A stretch of DNA of 64,000 bases from Persicitalea jodogahamensis. GTDB taxonomy: Bacteria; Bacteroidota; Bacteroidia; Cytophagales; Spirosomataceae. The stretch lies in the NCBI RefSeq assembly GCF_014651615.1, contig NZ_BMXF01000002.1:861629-925628 (forward strand). Direction: 5' to 3'. Made by a program: the position numbers and the translations under genes. Under the pieces are notes generated by a model. The model was given only the letters and a program-made list of their open reading frames with translations. It had not been told where the DNA came from and ran no database searches. Of the stretch, positions 17,909-26,693 are shown in pieces; position 1 is the first letter of the stretch; every line of letters begins with the position of its first letter.

Positions 17909-18415
17909 TCAGAGCGTGCCTTTACGTGTCAGATCGACAAATTGAAAGGCATATTCGTGTCGTTCATCTGCCACGCGTTCAGTGTGGGATTCTACCGTCC
18001 AATCATCCTCGTCGGGAATTTTAAAGAAAGTATCGCCATCCACGTTTGCCAGCACGCGCGTCAAATAAATTTTTTCCGCCAGGTTCTTCCCCAGCGCTTC
18101 CCGGTAAATCTCCCCGCCTCCGATGACAAAGGCTTCCTCTGATTCCTGCCGGCGGGCGGTTTCTATGGCCAATTCCAGTGAATTCACTACCAAAACCCCC
18201 TCGGCTTTGTAGCTAGGCGATCGGGTTATGACGATTGAAGTGCGCCCGGGCAACGGCTTGCCAATGGACTCGTACGTTTTACGCCCCATGATAATCGGGT
18301 GGCCAAGCGTCAGTTGCTTGAAACGTTTCAGGTCATCGGGGAGGCGCCAGAGAAGTTGATTTTCTTTGCCGATTACCCCATTTTCGGCAGCGGCCACAAT
18401 TAAAGATATTTTCAT
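17909..18415 (-). CDS. folA: Dihydrofolate reductase
   Basis: 168-residue DHFR; NADPH-dependent reduction of dihydrofolate to tetrahydrofolate. Conserved start MKISLIVAAAENGVIGKENQLLWRLPDDLKRF split by family landmarks: G-x-ENQLLWRLPDDL with the substrate-binding Asp (about 27-28), the GHPIIMGRKTYESIG cofactor loop, GRTSIVITR, and the FVIGGGEIY motif. A 17-bp palindrome lies 8 bases before the ATG and includes an AGGTGAG Shine-Dalgarno-like element (18423-18439), a possible translation control. Upstream gene on the same strand is fmt (112-base gap); both serve one-carbon metabolism. Confidence 0.96.
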   Translation of the reverse strand: MKISLIVAAAENGVIGKENQLLWRLPDDLKRFKQLTLGHPIIMGRKTYESIGKPLPGRTSIVITRSPSYKAEGVLVVNSLELAIETARRQESEEAFVIGGGEIYREALGKNLAEKIYLTRVLANVDGDTFFKIPDEDDWTVESHTERVADERHEYAFQFVDLTRKGTL

Positions 18416-18422
18416 TTTCTTT

Positions 18423-18439
18423 TGCTCACCTGGTGAGCA
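18423..18439 (-). promoter_or_regulatory. Perfect 8+1+8 palindrome overlapping the folA ribosome-binding region
   Basis: TGCTCACC (18423-18430), one base, GGTGAGCA (18432-18439). Read toward folA it gives AGGTGAG about 10 bases before the start codon, so the dyad could be a repressor operator or, if folded in RNA, could hide the ribosome-binding site. Function is inference. Confidence 0.5.
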
Positions 18440-18527
18440 TTAAAATCCCGGCTTTATCGTCGTTTGCCGGATGCTTTTATTTATTAGGGTAGTTGACCTG
18501 GCCGTGCGACCCCGTCGGTTTGAGAAG

Positions 18528-19457
18528 TTAAAACTTGTAGCCCCGCAGAAGTTCGTCGATTTTCATGCGCCGCTTGCCCTCCAACTGTAATTCCTGCACC
18601 GACACCCAGGCATCGGTGGCGAGAAAATGAAGAAAGGTTTTCTGGTCGGTACGGTACGTTCCGGGTTCTGTTGCAGTATCAGGCAATTCATGTTCAACCA
18701 CTGAAACCTCGAAAAGTTTGCAATTCAAGCCGTTTAGCGTCGTCCAGGCTGCCGGGTAGGGCGAAAGCCCCCGCACAAAGTCCCGGATGCTTTCGGCCGG
18801 ACGATTCCAGTCGATCTCACAGTTTTCGCGGAATAGCTTGGGCGCCTCTTTCCCCTTATTCATCGGGGGTTGCGGAATCTGCGGGTAGTTTCCTGCCGCG
18901 ATGGCACGTACTGTGCGCAGGACAAGTTGTGATCCTTTTTCCATCAGTCGTTCGTACAGCGAGCCCGCCGTGTCGTCGGGGGTAATGGGTTCTTTTTCCT
19001 GAAAAATAATTTTCCCGGTATCTATTTCTTTCTCGATAAAAAATGTCGTCAGCCCCGTTTCGGATTCGCCGTTCATAATCGCCCAGTTGATCGGGGCCGC
19101 GCCCCGGTAGTCGGGCAGCAGGGAGGCGTGCAGATTGAAAGTACCCAGCCCCGGCATATTCCACACCAGTTCAGGGAGCATTCTGAAGGCCACCACCACC
19201 TGCAGATCGGCATGAAACGAGCGCAGCGTTTCTAGAAACTCCGGATTTTTTAGTTTCTCCGGTTGTAGTACCGGAATGTTTTGGGTTACGGCATACTGCT
19301 TCACGGGCGATTCATTCAATCTCTGACCCCGGCCCGCCGGGCGGTCGGGAGCCGTAATGACCGCCACGACTTCACAGCCATTTTCTACCAGTACTTGCAA
19401 GCTGGGAACGGCAAACTCAGGCGTTCCCATGAAAATGATTCTTAGCGATTCAGGCAT
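18528..19457 (-). CDS. fmt: Methionyl-tRNA formyltransferase
   Basis: 309-residue enzyme that formylates initiator Met-tRNA with 10-formyl-tetrahydrofolate. The ATG at 19457 (MPESLRIIFMGTPEFAVPSL) is preferred; the frame extends five codons more to a TTG at 19472. Landmarks: FMGTPEFA, VITAPDRPAGRGQ, the formyl-transfer motif FNLHASLLPDYRGAAPINWAI with catalytic Asn/His, ETGLTTFFIEKEIDTG with the catalytic Asp, and a C-terminal OB-like domain (about 205-309). Full length. A folate-linked neighbour, folA, lies downstream. Confidence 0.95.
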   Translation of the reverse strand: MPESLRIIFMGTPEFAVPSLQVLVENGCEVVAVITAPDRPAGRGQRLNESPVKQYAVTQNIPVLQPEKLKNPEFLETLRSFHADLQVVVAFRMLPELVWNMPGLGTFNLHASLLPDYRGAAPINWAIMNGESETGLTTFFIEKEIDTGKIIFQEKEPITPDDTAGSLYERLMEKGSQLVLRTVRAIAAGNYPQIPQPPMNKGKEAPKLFRENCEIDWNRPAESIRDFVRGLSPYPAAWTTLNGLNCKLFEVSVVEHELPDTATEPGTYRTDQKTFLHFLATDAWVSVQELQLEGKRRMKIDELLRGYKF

Positions 19458-19588
19458 TTCTAAAATGAACAATTAATAATGAAAAACGGACAATGCCAAC
19501 CTGATAGTTGCATTGAATTTTTTAAATGGCTTGGAACAAAATGACAACTACCGCCTCAACTCCTGAACTGAGAGATAATCTTCTCGGC

Positions 19589-20602
19589 TTAGTGCTTTTC
19601 CCGACTCATTCGCTGCGCAATTGAGCTGACGATGAGTAGTTGAGAGGCATGGTATAACAAAATGGGCAGTAGCAAAATACCCGCGCTGGGAAGACCCGCG
19701 AAAAGTACTTTCGACATGACAGCCCCCTGCACCAGCGATTTTTTGGAACCACAGAACGAAGCCGTGATATGCTCTTCCCGGCTAAACCTGAACAGCTTGC
19801 CAACAAAGGTTGTGATGCCGTAAATAAGAAAAAACAGCACCACCATGCCTGTCCAGAGTAGCAGAAGCTCCTGCCAGCCCAATAGCGAAAATACCCCGCT
19901 GTCAAACGATTCGCAAAAGCTGGTGTAGACGATGAGCAGTATCACGCCTTTGTCGAAATTTCCCAGTTGCTTACGGTACTTCTCGGCGAATGCCCCCCAA
20001 AACCGATGCAGGAGCATTCCCGCTACTACGGGCACCAAAACCTGTACGACCAGTTTCAGAACTACGTCCTCCATGTCGAAACTGGCCGAGGTGGTATTCA
20101 TGAGAAGCCCCATCCACAGTGGCGTAATGAATACACCGAGCAGGCTGGACAGGCTGGCGTTGAAAATGGCGGCAGGAATGTTTCCCCCGGCCAATGATAC
20201 CATTACCACGGCCGACGATACCGTTCCAGGCAGCGCTGCCAGGAAGAAAATGCCCAGCCAGAGGGTTTGCAGATCAGGATTTTGAAATAAAGGCTTGATG
20301 GCCAATATTATCAACGGAAAAAGCAGGAACGTTGTGGTATGAATCAGCAAGTGCAGGCGAGGATTGCTGAGGCCGGTGCGCAATTGACCCAGATTGAGTT
20401 TCAATCCGTAAAAGAAAAAAATGACGGACACCCCGTAGCCGGCTATGGTGCCCAATGGCACCGGGGATGAAGCGGTACCCGGAAACGGCCAAAGCCACGC
20501 CAGAAAAACTACCGTGATCAGCGCCAGAATGAAACCATCCAGACCCGCTCTCTGGGCTGCTGACCAAAATGTTTTGGTAGTTGAAGGCGATGGTTGCGAC
20601 AC
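19589..20602 (-). CDS. Bile acid:sodium symporter family transporter (SBF-like, PF13593)
   Basis: About 337-residue polytopic inner-membrane transporter of the BASS superfamily with ten predicted helices. Landmarks: RAGLDGFILALITVVFLAWLWP split at the first helix, YGVSVIFFFYGLKLNL (the NLGQL-type loop), and FLAALPGTVSSAVVMVSLAGGN with the helix-break motif. No ATG begins the family-like region; a GTG at 20602 is the best start. The frame stays open to 20830, but that would run into the divergent gene and has no family resemblance. Start is therefore uncertain. Transported solute unknown. Divergent from the membrane-protein gene at 20716. Confidence 0.83.
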   Translation of the reverse strand: MSQPSPSTTKTFWSAAQRAGLDGFILALITVVFLAWLWPFPGTASSPVPLGTIAGYGVSVIFFFYGLKLNLGQLRTGLSNPRLHLLIHTTTFLLFPLIILAIKPLFQNPDLQTLWLGIFFLAALPGTVSSAVVMVSLAGGNIPAAIFNASLSSLLGVFITPLWMGLLMNTTSASFDMEDVVLKLVVQVLVPVVAGMLLHRFWGAFAEKYRKQLGNFDKGVILLIVYTSFCESFDSGVFSLLGWQELLLLWTGMVVLFFLIYGITTFVGKLFRFSREEHITASFCGSKKSLVQGAVMSKVLFAGLPSAGILLLPILLYHASQLLIVSSIAQRMSREKH

Positions 20603-20715
20603 GTTGGCAGATGAAGGTTGGAAGAAAGCAAAGCAAGCAAAATTATGACCGGAAAAGAAATTCTCTCCCTTACGAACGCCCAAATTTGCCTTTATTTGCC
20701 CTTCAAAACTCCCGG

Positions 20716-21963
20716 ATGTCAATTCACCCGCCGCAGGAAATGTCATTAAGTACCCTCTACCACGCTTTCTTCTTATGGCTTGACCGCCGACTCGACGGAC
20801 CCAACTGGTTGTGGAAACTGACCCTCGCAAGTGTGGCTGTTTCGGTGTTTCTGGCGTTTCCGGCTTACTCGCTGCTTTATGGCCACCTGAATGATACCCT
20901 CACGATCGACGCCTGGGATTTCATAGAAATCCAGGCCCAGGATCTCCTGCATCCGACCAAATTAGACTATTACATCCGGCGCGAGAACATGATCTTCCGC
21001 TGGTTTCTTCCCGCCCTATCCTGGCTGACGGGCCATAATATCGTGCTTATTATTATCATTCAGGCGGTATTGGGCATAGGCTTCATCTACCTTTCGGCCA
21101 GCCTGTATTTCAGTTTTTCAAAAGACAAAATCCAGACGGCCCTATTTACCCTCGCGATCGCCAATCTGCTGGTGGGGTCGTTTGGCTTCGTAGATGTCAT
21201 TGGCTACGGCGATGGCTTCGCGTGTTTTTTTCTGATGGTTTGTCTTGTCACCCGGCAGCCAGTCCTGTTTTCGCTTAGCCTACTGTTGTCTTTTCTGGTA
21301 GACGAGCGGTCGTTGATGGCCGCAGGGTTCGTATGCCTGTGGTGGATTGCCAAAGAATATATGGCGCAGGACGACACCAAGCGCGATGGAATCGGTAAGT
21401 TTTTCAGGGCCACTTTGAAAAGTCCGGCCTGGCTGGTGGTAGTTTGCTGGGCGGTCTATCTGGCCGGACGCACCTATGTCCGTCTCCGGTACTTCCCCGA
21501 CCACACTTACTCCTCGATGGGAACGCCCGTGCTGTTTGCCGATGCCCACCGTTTCGGCTTGGGGAGCAGCCTTTGGACGGCCTTCGAGGGAATGTGGATA
21601 CTCATCGGTGCGGCTTTCCTGCTACTCTGGTACTGTGGCCGCCGCTTTTTGTTGCTGGCCCTCATTATCGGGATGCTGGTTCTTATCACGTCCGTGGTTT
21701 TCGTTCACGATATCGACCGCGCTATGTCCTATGCTTTCCCGATTTTCTTTATTTCCGGGTTGATACTGGTCAAAACAGTCCCTATTAGCGAACAACGCTT
21801 GCTTCTGTTTTTTGTAGCGCTCATTTGCGTGATTCACCCCCTTCTTTACACGATGGGCTACGACAAAATCATCTGGGTGGAGCCTTTTCCCATGCGGATA
21901 GCGATGCTCGTCGACCGGCTTATGGGCTGGGGATATTTTGATGATCCGCTGCATTTAGAATGA
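20716..21963 (+). CDS. Polytopic membrane protein of unknown function
   Basis: About 415 residues, with roughly nine hydrophobic helices (for example WKLTLASVAVSVFLAFPAYS, NIVLIIIIQAVLGIGFIYLS, GMWILIGAAFLLLWYCG, FLLLALIIGMLVLITSVVF). A periplasmic-type loop carries charged residues (DTLTIDAWDFIEIQAQDLL and YYIRRENMIFRWFLPA), a layout reminiscent of GT-C-like membrane proteins, but no DxD/ExD motif could be assigned firmly. The ATG at 20716 is chosen because earlier in-frame ATGs (20581) would overlap the divergent transporter; 20740 is an alternative. I do not recognise the family. Confidence 0.7.
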   Translation: MSIHPPQEMSLSTLYHAFFLWLDRRLDGPNWLWKLTLASVAVSVFLAFPAYSLLYGHLNDTLTIDAWDFIEIQAQDLLHPTKLDYYIRRENMIFRWFLPALSWLTGHNIVLIIIIQAVLGIGFIYLSASLYFSFSKDKIQTALFTLAIANLLVGSFGFVDVIGYGDGFACFFLMVCLVTRQPVLFSLSLLLSFLVDERSLMAAGFVCLWWIAKEYMAQDDTKRDGIGKFFRATLKSPAWLVVVCWAVYLAGRTYVRLRYFPDHTYSSMGTPVLFADAHRFGLGSSLWTAFEGMWILIGAAFLLLWYCGRRFLLLALIIGMLVLITSVVFVHDIDRAMSYAFPIFFISGLILVKTVPISEQRLLLFFVALICVIHPLLYTMGYDKIIWVEPFPMRIAMLVDRLMGWGYFDDPLHLE

Positions 21964-21986
21964 CGTACTAAAAATCGTTAAATTTG
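21955..21986 (+). promoter_or_regulatory. Bacteroidota-type promoter of ileS
   Basis: TTAG (21955-21958; 3 of 4 to TTTG), 20 nt, TAAATTTG (21979-21986; exact TAnnTTTG). It overlaps the stop codon region of the preceding gene and leaves a leader of about 90 nt before the ileS ATG at 22085. Confidence 0.6.
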
Positions 21987-22084
21987 CCATCTTTTTTAGT
22001 TCAGCGTTCCGGGTATGCAGGTCCACGGGCCTTTGCTCTGAATGGTGAACTTTGAACCGCCAGGTGGCTTTGTTTGAAACAATA

Positions 22085-25000
22085 ATGAAATATCAGGAAT
22101 ACAAAAACCTCAGTTACCCACAGATTGCCGACGAAGTACTCGACTTCTGGAAGGAAAACAAAACCTTTGAGGCTTCGGTCGCTATCCGTGAGGGGCAACC
22201 CACCTTTACTTTCTACGAAGGGCCGCCTTCGGCCAACGGCGCACCGGGCATCCACCACGTGATGGCCCGGACGATCAAGGATATTTTCTGCCGGTACAAA
22301 ACCCTGCGCGGTTTTCAGGTAAAGCGCAAAGGCGGCTGGGACACGCACGGTCTTCCCATCGAGTTGCAGGTGGAGAAAGAACTGGGCATCACGAAGGAAG
22401 ATATCGGTACCAAAATCAGCATCGAGGAGTACAATGCCAAATGCCGCGAAACGGTGATGCGTTTCACCAGCCAATGGAACGACCTGACCGAGAAAATGGG
22501 GTACTGGGTGGACCTGGAAGATCCCTACGTCACCTACGAGAATAACTACATCGAGAGCCTGTGGAATCTGCTCAAAAAATTATACGACAAGGGACTGCTC
22601 TATAAGGGCTACACGATCCAACCGTATAGCCCGGCCGCGGGAACGGGGCTTTCGTCGCACGAGCTGAACATGCCCGGTACCTACAAAGAACTGAAAGACA
22701 CCACGATCGTCGCGATGTTCAAAGTCAAGGCCGCCGATACCCATTCCGTTTTCAAAGATTTCAGTCAGGAAGATGTTCGCATCCTGGCTTGGACAACTAC
22801 CCCCTGGACTTTGCCCGCCAACTCGGCCCTGACCGTCGGTGCGAACATCGACTATGTTCTGGTAAAAACCTTTAACCCGTACACCTACGATCCGGTGAGT
22901 GTAGTGCTGGCGAAAGATTTGGTGAGCCAGTTTTTCTCAGAAAAGGGCAGGGACGGTGATTTTGAAGGCTACGGTGAAAGCGACAAAAAAATATTGCCTT
23001 GGCAGGTACTTGCGGAGTTCAAAGGTAAAGATCTGGAAGGCATCGAGTACGAGCAACTGCTGCCTTATGTCCAACCCAAGACCCCTGCATTCCGAGTGAT
23101 TTTGGGTGATTTTGTTACGACCGAAGACGGCACGGGCGTGGTACATACTTCGCCGACTTTTGGTGCGGACGACTTCCGCGTGGCGCAGGCCAACGGCATT
23201 CCACCGATTATGGTGCAGGACGAAAACGGCAAGGATGTACCCATCGTGGACCGTCAGGGCCGTTTTGTGCAGGAGATCGGGGAGTTTGGCGGGCGCTACG
23301 TGAAGCCGGAGTACTATTCCGATGAAGAACAGGCCGATCCTGATTTCAAACCAACGGACGTGCTGATCGCCATAAAGTTAAAGGAAGAAGGCAAGGCGTT
23401 CAAGGTCGAAAAATACGAACACCCCTACCCGCACTGCTGGCGTACCGACAAGCCCGTGCTGTACTACCCGCTCGACAGCTGGTTTATCCGCACTACGGCC
23501 ATGAAGGAAAAGCTGGTGGCCCTGAACAAAACCATCAACTGGCAACCCGAAAGTACCGGAACCGGGCGCTTTGGCAACTGGCTGGAAAATCTGGTGGACT
23601 GGAACCTGTCGCGCTCCCGGTACTGGGGCACGCCGCTGCCAATCTGGCGCAGCGAGCAGGGTGAGGAAGTTTGTATCGGTTCGGTCGAGGAATTGGTAAA
23701 CCTTTGTCAGGTTGCCAATGGGAAAATGCGCGAATGGACACTGGAAGGAAAAACGGGCTACGAGGATTATATCCAGAAAAACGACGCCTTCCTGCAAGCC
23801 AGTCTTGAACAAAAGCTTGATTTGCATCGCCCGTTTGTGGACGAGGTTTTTCTGATTTCGGAGTCAGGGCAACTCATGCAGCGCGAAGCCGACCTCATCG
23901 ATGTGTGGTTCGACTCGGGCGCAATGCCCTACGCGCAATGGCACTATCCCTTCGAGAATCACGAGATTTTCAATGAGAGCTTTCCCGCCGATTTTATCAG
24001 CGAAGGTGTGGACCAAACCCGCGGCTGGTTCTTCACGCTGCACGCCATCGCCGGCATGCTGTTCGACTCGGTGGCCTTTAAGAACGTCGTTTCGACGGGA
24101 CTGGTTTTGGATAAAAACGGCAACAAGATGTCCAAACGCCTGGGCAATGCCGTGAATCCTTTCGAAACCCTGGCTACTTACGGACCGGACGCCACGCGCT
24201 GGTACCTGATTACCAACGCCGAGCCCTGGGATAATCTCAAATTCAACATCGACGGTATCGGGGAAGTCCAACGTAAATTCTTTGGTACTTTATCGAATAC
24301 CTACAACTTCTTTGCGCTGTACGCCAATCTAGATGGCTATCAGATCAATCAGTTTGACCGGATCCCCCACGAAAAACTACCGGAACTGGATCGTTGGATT
24401 TTGTCCAAACTGAATACGCTGGTGAAGGAAGTCGGCGAACAATTTGAAAACTACAACCCCACGAAGGCCGGGCGATTGGTGCAGGATTTTGTCTGTGACC
24501 AGTTGTCCAACTGGTACGTACGGTTGTCGCGACGGCGCTTCTGGACGGGTAGCACGGGCAGTGGTCAACTCACGCCCGACAAACAAGCCGCCTACGAAAC
24601 CTTGCAGCATTGTCTGTCGGCAGTGGCGCAGTTGATGTCGCCCATTGCACCATTCTTCGGCGACTGGCTTTATAAGAATCTGACAGATGCTACGCGGCAG
24701 GAATCGGTCGCTGGCAATACGCCCTTCCAACACGAATCGGTTCATCTCACCAACTGGCACCCCGTGGAATACGACTGGATCGACCTCGATCTGGAAGAGT
24801 CCATGCAGCTGGCGCAGGATATCAGTTCGCTGGTGCACTCATTACGCAAGGGCCACAAAATCAAGGTGCGGCAGCCGTTGTCCAAAATCCTTATTCCGGT
24901 GCTGAGTGAAAAAACGCGCCGCCAAATCGAAAATGTCGCACCGATTATCTTGTCAGAAGTCAATATCAAAACTGTCGAGTTCGTAAGCGACGACAGCGGG

Positions 25001-25540
25001 ATTTTGAAAAAGAAGATCAAGCCCAACTTCAAAGCTCTGGGACCAAAATTCGGTCCGCGTATGAAGGAAGTAGCGGCCGCTATCTCAAAAATGAGCGAGG
25101 AAGACATCAAGGTACTTGAGCGAGACAATGAATTCCCGCTGGCGCTCGCAAGTTCTGACGCGCCGACTTTCATTACGCTGCACGAAGTGGAAATCACCGC
25201 TGAAGACGTACCCGGCTGGCTCGTGGCCAGCGAAGACGGCCTGACCGTGGCCCTGGACGTCACCGTTACCGAAGATCTGCGCAAAGAAGGCATCGCCCGC
25301 GACTTCGTCAACCGCATCCAGAATCTGCGCAAAGACAGTGGCTTCGACGTAACGGATAAGATTCAAATTACCCTGCAAAACGATGATGCTACGCTCACCG
25401 AGGCTGTTGCGTCTCAGCGCGAGTACATCTGTCAGGAAGTACAGGCCGTAGGCCTGGAACTGGTACCCGACCTGAACGGCGCGGCGACGGAGATCGAGAT
25501 GGATGAGTTTTTGCTGAAGGTGAAAGTGGAGGTAGTATAG
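22085..25540 (+). CDS. ileS: Isoleucyl-tRNA synthetase
   Basis: 1151-residue class Ia synthetase charging tRNA-Ile. ATG at 22085 gives MKYQEYKNLSYPQIADEVL; an upstream ATG at 22052 is less likely. Landmarks: HIGH-type motif GPPSANGAPGIHH (about 41-53), WDTHGLPIE, the editing domain (about 200-420) with WTTTPWTLPAN, SRSRYWGTPLPIWR, DVWFDSGAMPYAQ, DQTRGWFFTLH, and KMSKR (GNKMSKRLGN). A C-terminal extension of about 250 residues (DUF5915-type, including KIKPNFKALGPKFG) is characteristic of the eukaryote-like type 2 enzymes, a class associated with low mupirocin sensitivity; the class call is from layout. Strong terminator at 25571. Confidence 0.97.
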   Translation: MKYQEYKNLSYPQIADEVLDFWKENKTFEASVAIREGQPTFTFYEGPPSANGAPGIHHVMARTIKDIFCRYKTLRGFQVKRKGGWDTHGLPIELQVEKELGITKEDIGTKISIEEYNAKCRETVMRFTSQWNDLTEKMGYWVDLEDPYVTYENNYIESLWNLLKKLYDKGLLYKGYTIQPYSPAAGTGLSSHELNMPGTYKELKDTTIVAMFKVKAADTHSVFKDFSQEDVRILAWTTTPWTLPANSALTVGANIDYVLVKTFNPYTYDPVSVVLAKDLVSQFFSEKGRDGDFEGYGESDKKILPWQVLAEFKGKDLEGIEYEQLLPYVQPKTPAFRVILGDFVTTEDGTGVVHTSPTFGADDFRVAQANGIPPIMVQDENGKDVPIVDRQGRFVQEIGEFGGRYVKPEYYSDEEQADPDFKPTDVLIAIKLKEEGKAFKVEKYEHPYPHCWRTDKPVLYYPLDSWFIRTTAMKEKLVALNKTINWQPESTGTGRFGNWLENLVDWNLSRSRYWGTPLPIWRSEQGEEVCIGSVEELVNLCQVANGKMREWTLEGKTGYEDYIQKNDAFLQASLEQKLDLHRPFVDEVFLISESGQLMQREADLIDVWFDSGAMPYAQWHYPFENHEIFNESFPADFISEGVDQTRGWFFTLHAIAGMLFDSVAFKNVVSTGLVLDKNGNKMSKRLGNAVNPFETLATYGPDATRWYLITNAEPWDNLKFNIDGIGEVQRKFFGTLSNTYNFFALYANLDGYQINQFDRIPHEKLPELDRWILSKLNTLVKEVGEQFENYNPTKAGRLVQDFVCDQLSNWYVRLSRRRFWTGSTGSGQLTPDKQAAYETLQHCLSAVAQLMSPIAPFFGDWLYKNLTDATRQESVAGNTPFQHESVHLTNWHPVEYDWIDLDLEESMQLAQDISSLVHSLRKGHKIKVRQPLSKILIPVLSEKTRRQIENVAPIILSEVNIKTVEFVSDDSGILKKKIKPNFKALGPKFGPRMKEVAAAISKMSEEDIKVLERDNEFPLALASSDAPTFITLHEVEITAEDVPGWLVASEDGLTVALDVTVTEDLRKEGIARDFVNRIQNLRKDSGFDVTDKIQITLQNDDATLTEAVASQREYICQEVQAVGLELVPDLNGAATEIEMDEFLLKVKVEVV

Positions 25541-25570
25541 GGCTTCCGGCAATCGGCTCTGCTTTTTACG

Positions 25571-25610
25571 AAAAGAGAGACTATGCAAAATGCATAGTCC
25601 CTCTTTTAAT
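25571..25610 (+). terminator. Terminator hairpin after ileS
   Basis: A 17-bp stem with a single mismatch: AAAAGAGAGACTATGCA (25571-25587) pairs with TGCATAGTCCCTCTTTT (25591-25607), loop AAA, followed by AATTT. A/T ends on both sides could let it act for both convergent genes. Confidence 0.85.
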
Positions 25611-25612
25611 TT

Positions 25613-25664
25613 GCCGATAGCCGATAGCCGATAGCCGATAGCCGATAGCCGATAGCCGATAGCC
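25613..25664. repeat. Heptanucleotide tandem repeat (GCCGATA x7)
   Basis: Seven perfect head-to-tail copies of GCCGATA from 25613 to 25661 plus GCC of an eighth. Ends four bases before the M23 peptidase stop codon (25668). Period 7 is not a multiple of three, but it lies outside coding sequence, between convergent ileS and the M23 gene. Confidence 0.97.
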
Positions 25665-25667
25665 AGA

Positions 25668-26444
25668 TTACCACTTCATTACCTTCGCCTCCTGCAACCA
25701 GGTCAGCGGATTCTCGGGCTGGGGAAGATAAGCACTATCCAGCCGCAGAAACATCATGTGAACGTGCGTCGGGGAGCGTTCTTTATAAGCATTGAGGCCC
25801 GTACGGCCTATTTCACCCAGCTTTTGACCCGCTTTGACTAGTTGTCCCGGCAGTACATTCACCTGATTGTTATGGGCGTAATAAAAAAGTCCGTTCAGGC
25901 AGGGATCATACACCCAGATGTACTTGCCACCGCGCAGTTCGCTGCCCGGCTGCCAGGTCGTGTCGGTGGCCAGTACGACTCCTCCGCTGAACGAAAGCAA
26001 ATCCACTGGCTGGCAAAGACGGTCGTCGAGGTTATCCTGATTGCCATCCCGGATGAAAAGGTCATGAGCGGGGTGGCTGCCCTGCACGTCCATGTCAAAA
26101 AGGTTAAAATTCTTGGCGCGATAGCCGCGTCCTCTCCCGCCGATCGAGTACTTGGGCAGGTAGCCACGCACCGGGTACACGAAACCTGCGCCACCTGAGC
26201 CCCGGCAGGAATCTAGTTCGGTCATCGTCTGCCGTATATTCATCATCACTATCTGAAATGCCCGCGAGGCCGAGTCGGGGCTGATGTTGCACTCGCGTAT
26301 ATCTACCTGAAGCCGATCGAACTGCTGGCAGAAGCCAACCAGCTGCTCCGAAGGTGTCGGCTTCGGTTCTTTAACATTCCATCCCATCAAGGCCATGATG
26401 ACCGAAAGGGCCAGCAAGCTATTTAGTGTCTTCTTCCAAATCAT
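25668..26444 (-). CDS. M23-family (LytM-like) metallopeptidase
   Basis: 258 residues. N-terminal signal/anchor (MIWKKTLNSLLALSVIMALMG). The peptidase region has HPAHD (H-x3-D zinc ligands, about residue 143), then FSGGVVLATDTTW, the strand KYIWVYDPCLNGLFYYAHNN, LVKAGQKLGEIGRTG, and the HxH ligand THVHMMF. All zinc ligands are present, so active peptidoglycan endopeptidase or amidase-helper activity is plausible; periplasmic. An unusual Cys pair (CRGSG early and DPCLNG late) could form a disulfide. Upstream leader is long (about 250 bases to the next gene); a TATATTTG box at 26611-26604 lacks a partner. Confidence 0.87.
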   Translation of the reverse strand: MIWKKTLNSLLALSVIMALMGWNVKEPKPTPSEQLVGFCQQFDRLQVDIRECNISPDSASRAFQIVMMNIRQTMTELDSCRGSGGAGFVYPVRGYLPKYSIGGRGRGYRAKNFNLFDMDVQGSHPAHDLFIRDGNQDNLDDRLCQPVDLLSFSGGVVLATDTTWQPGSELRGGKYIWVYDPCLNGLFYYAHNNQVNVLPGQLVKAGQKLGEIGRTGLNAYKERSPTHVHMMFLRLDSAYLPQPENPLTWLQEAKVMKW

Positions 26445-26693
26445 AGATTCTCTCTTCCCGATCTTGTCATATAATTAAATGGATGCGGCATTGTATCAAA
26501 GTCGATCTGCAAAAAATGTGCCTCGTACCTGTTGACCCGAAAGGCATTGTGCGGTGGATTTTGTCGATTATAATTTCCCGATTCTTTGATTTGCGGTTTT
26601 TACCAAATATAGGAAATTTTCCTCAAAATGCTTTTCAAGCCATATTTCCTTTAATTTGTGTCTTTCAACATTCATTTAAATACCGAGATAGCG

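Noticed and set aside
20602-20830. N-terminal extension of the SBF-like transporter
   Set aside because: The extension overlaps the divergent gene and is not hydrophobic or family-like; a GTG start at 20602 gives the normal length.
26580-26680. Promoter for the M23 gene at TATATTTG (26611-26604)
   Set aside because: The -7 element is exact but there is no TTTG-like element at 19-21 nt and the distance to the gene is about 160 bases.
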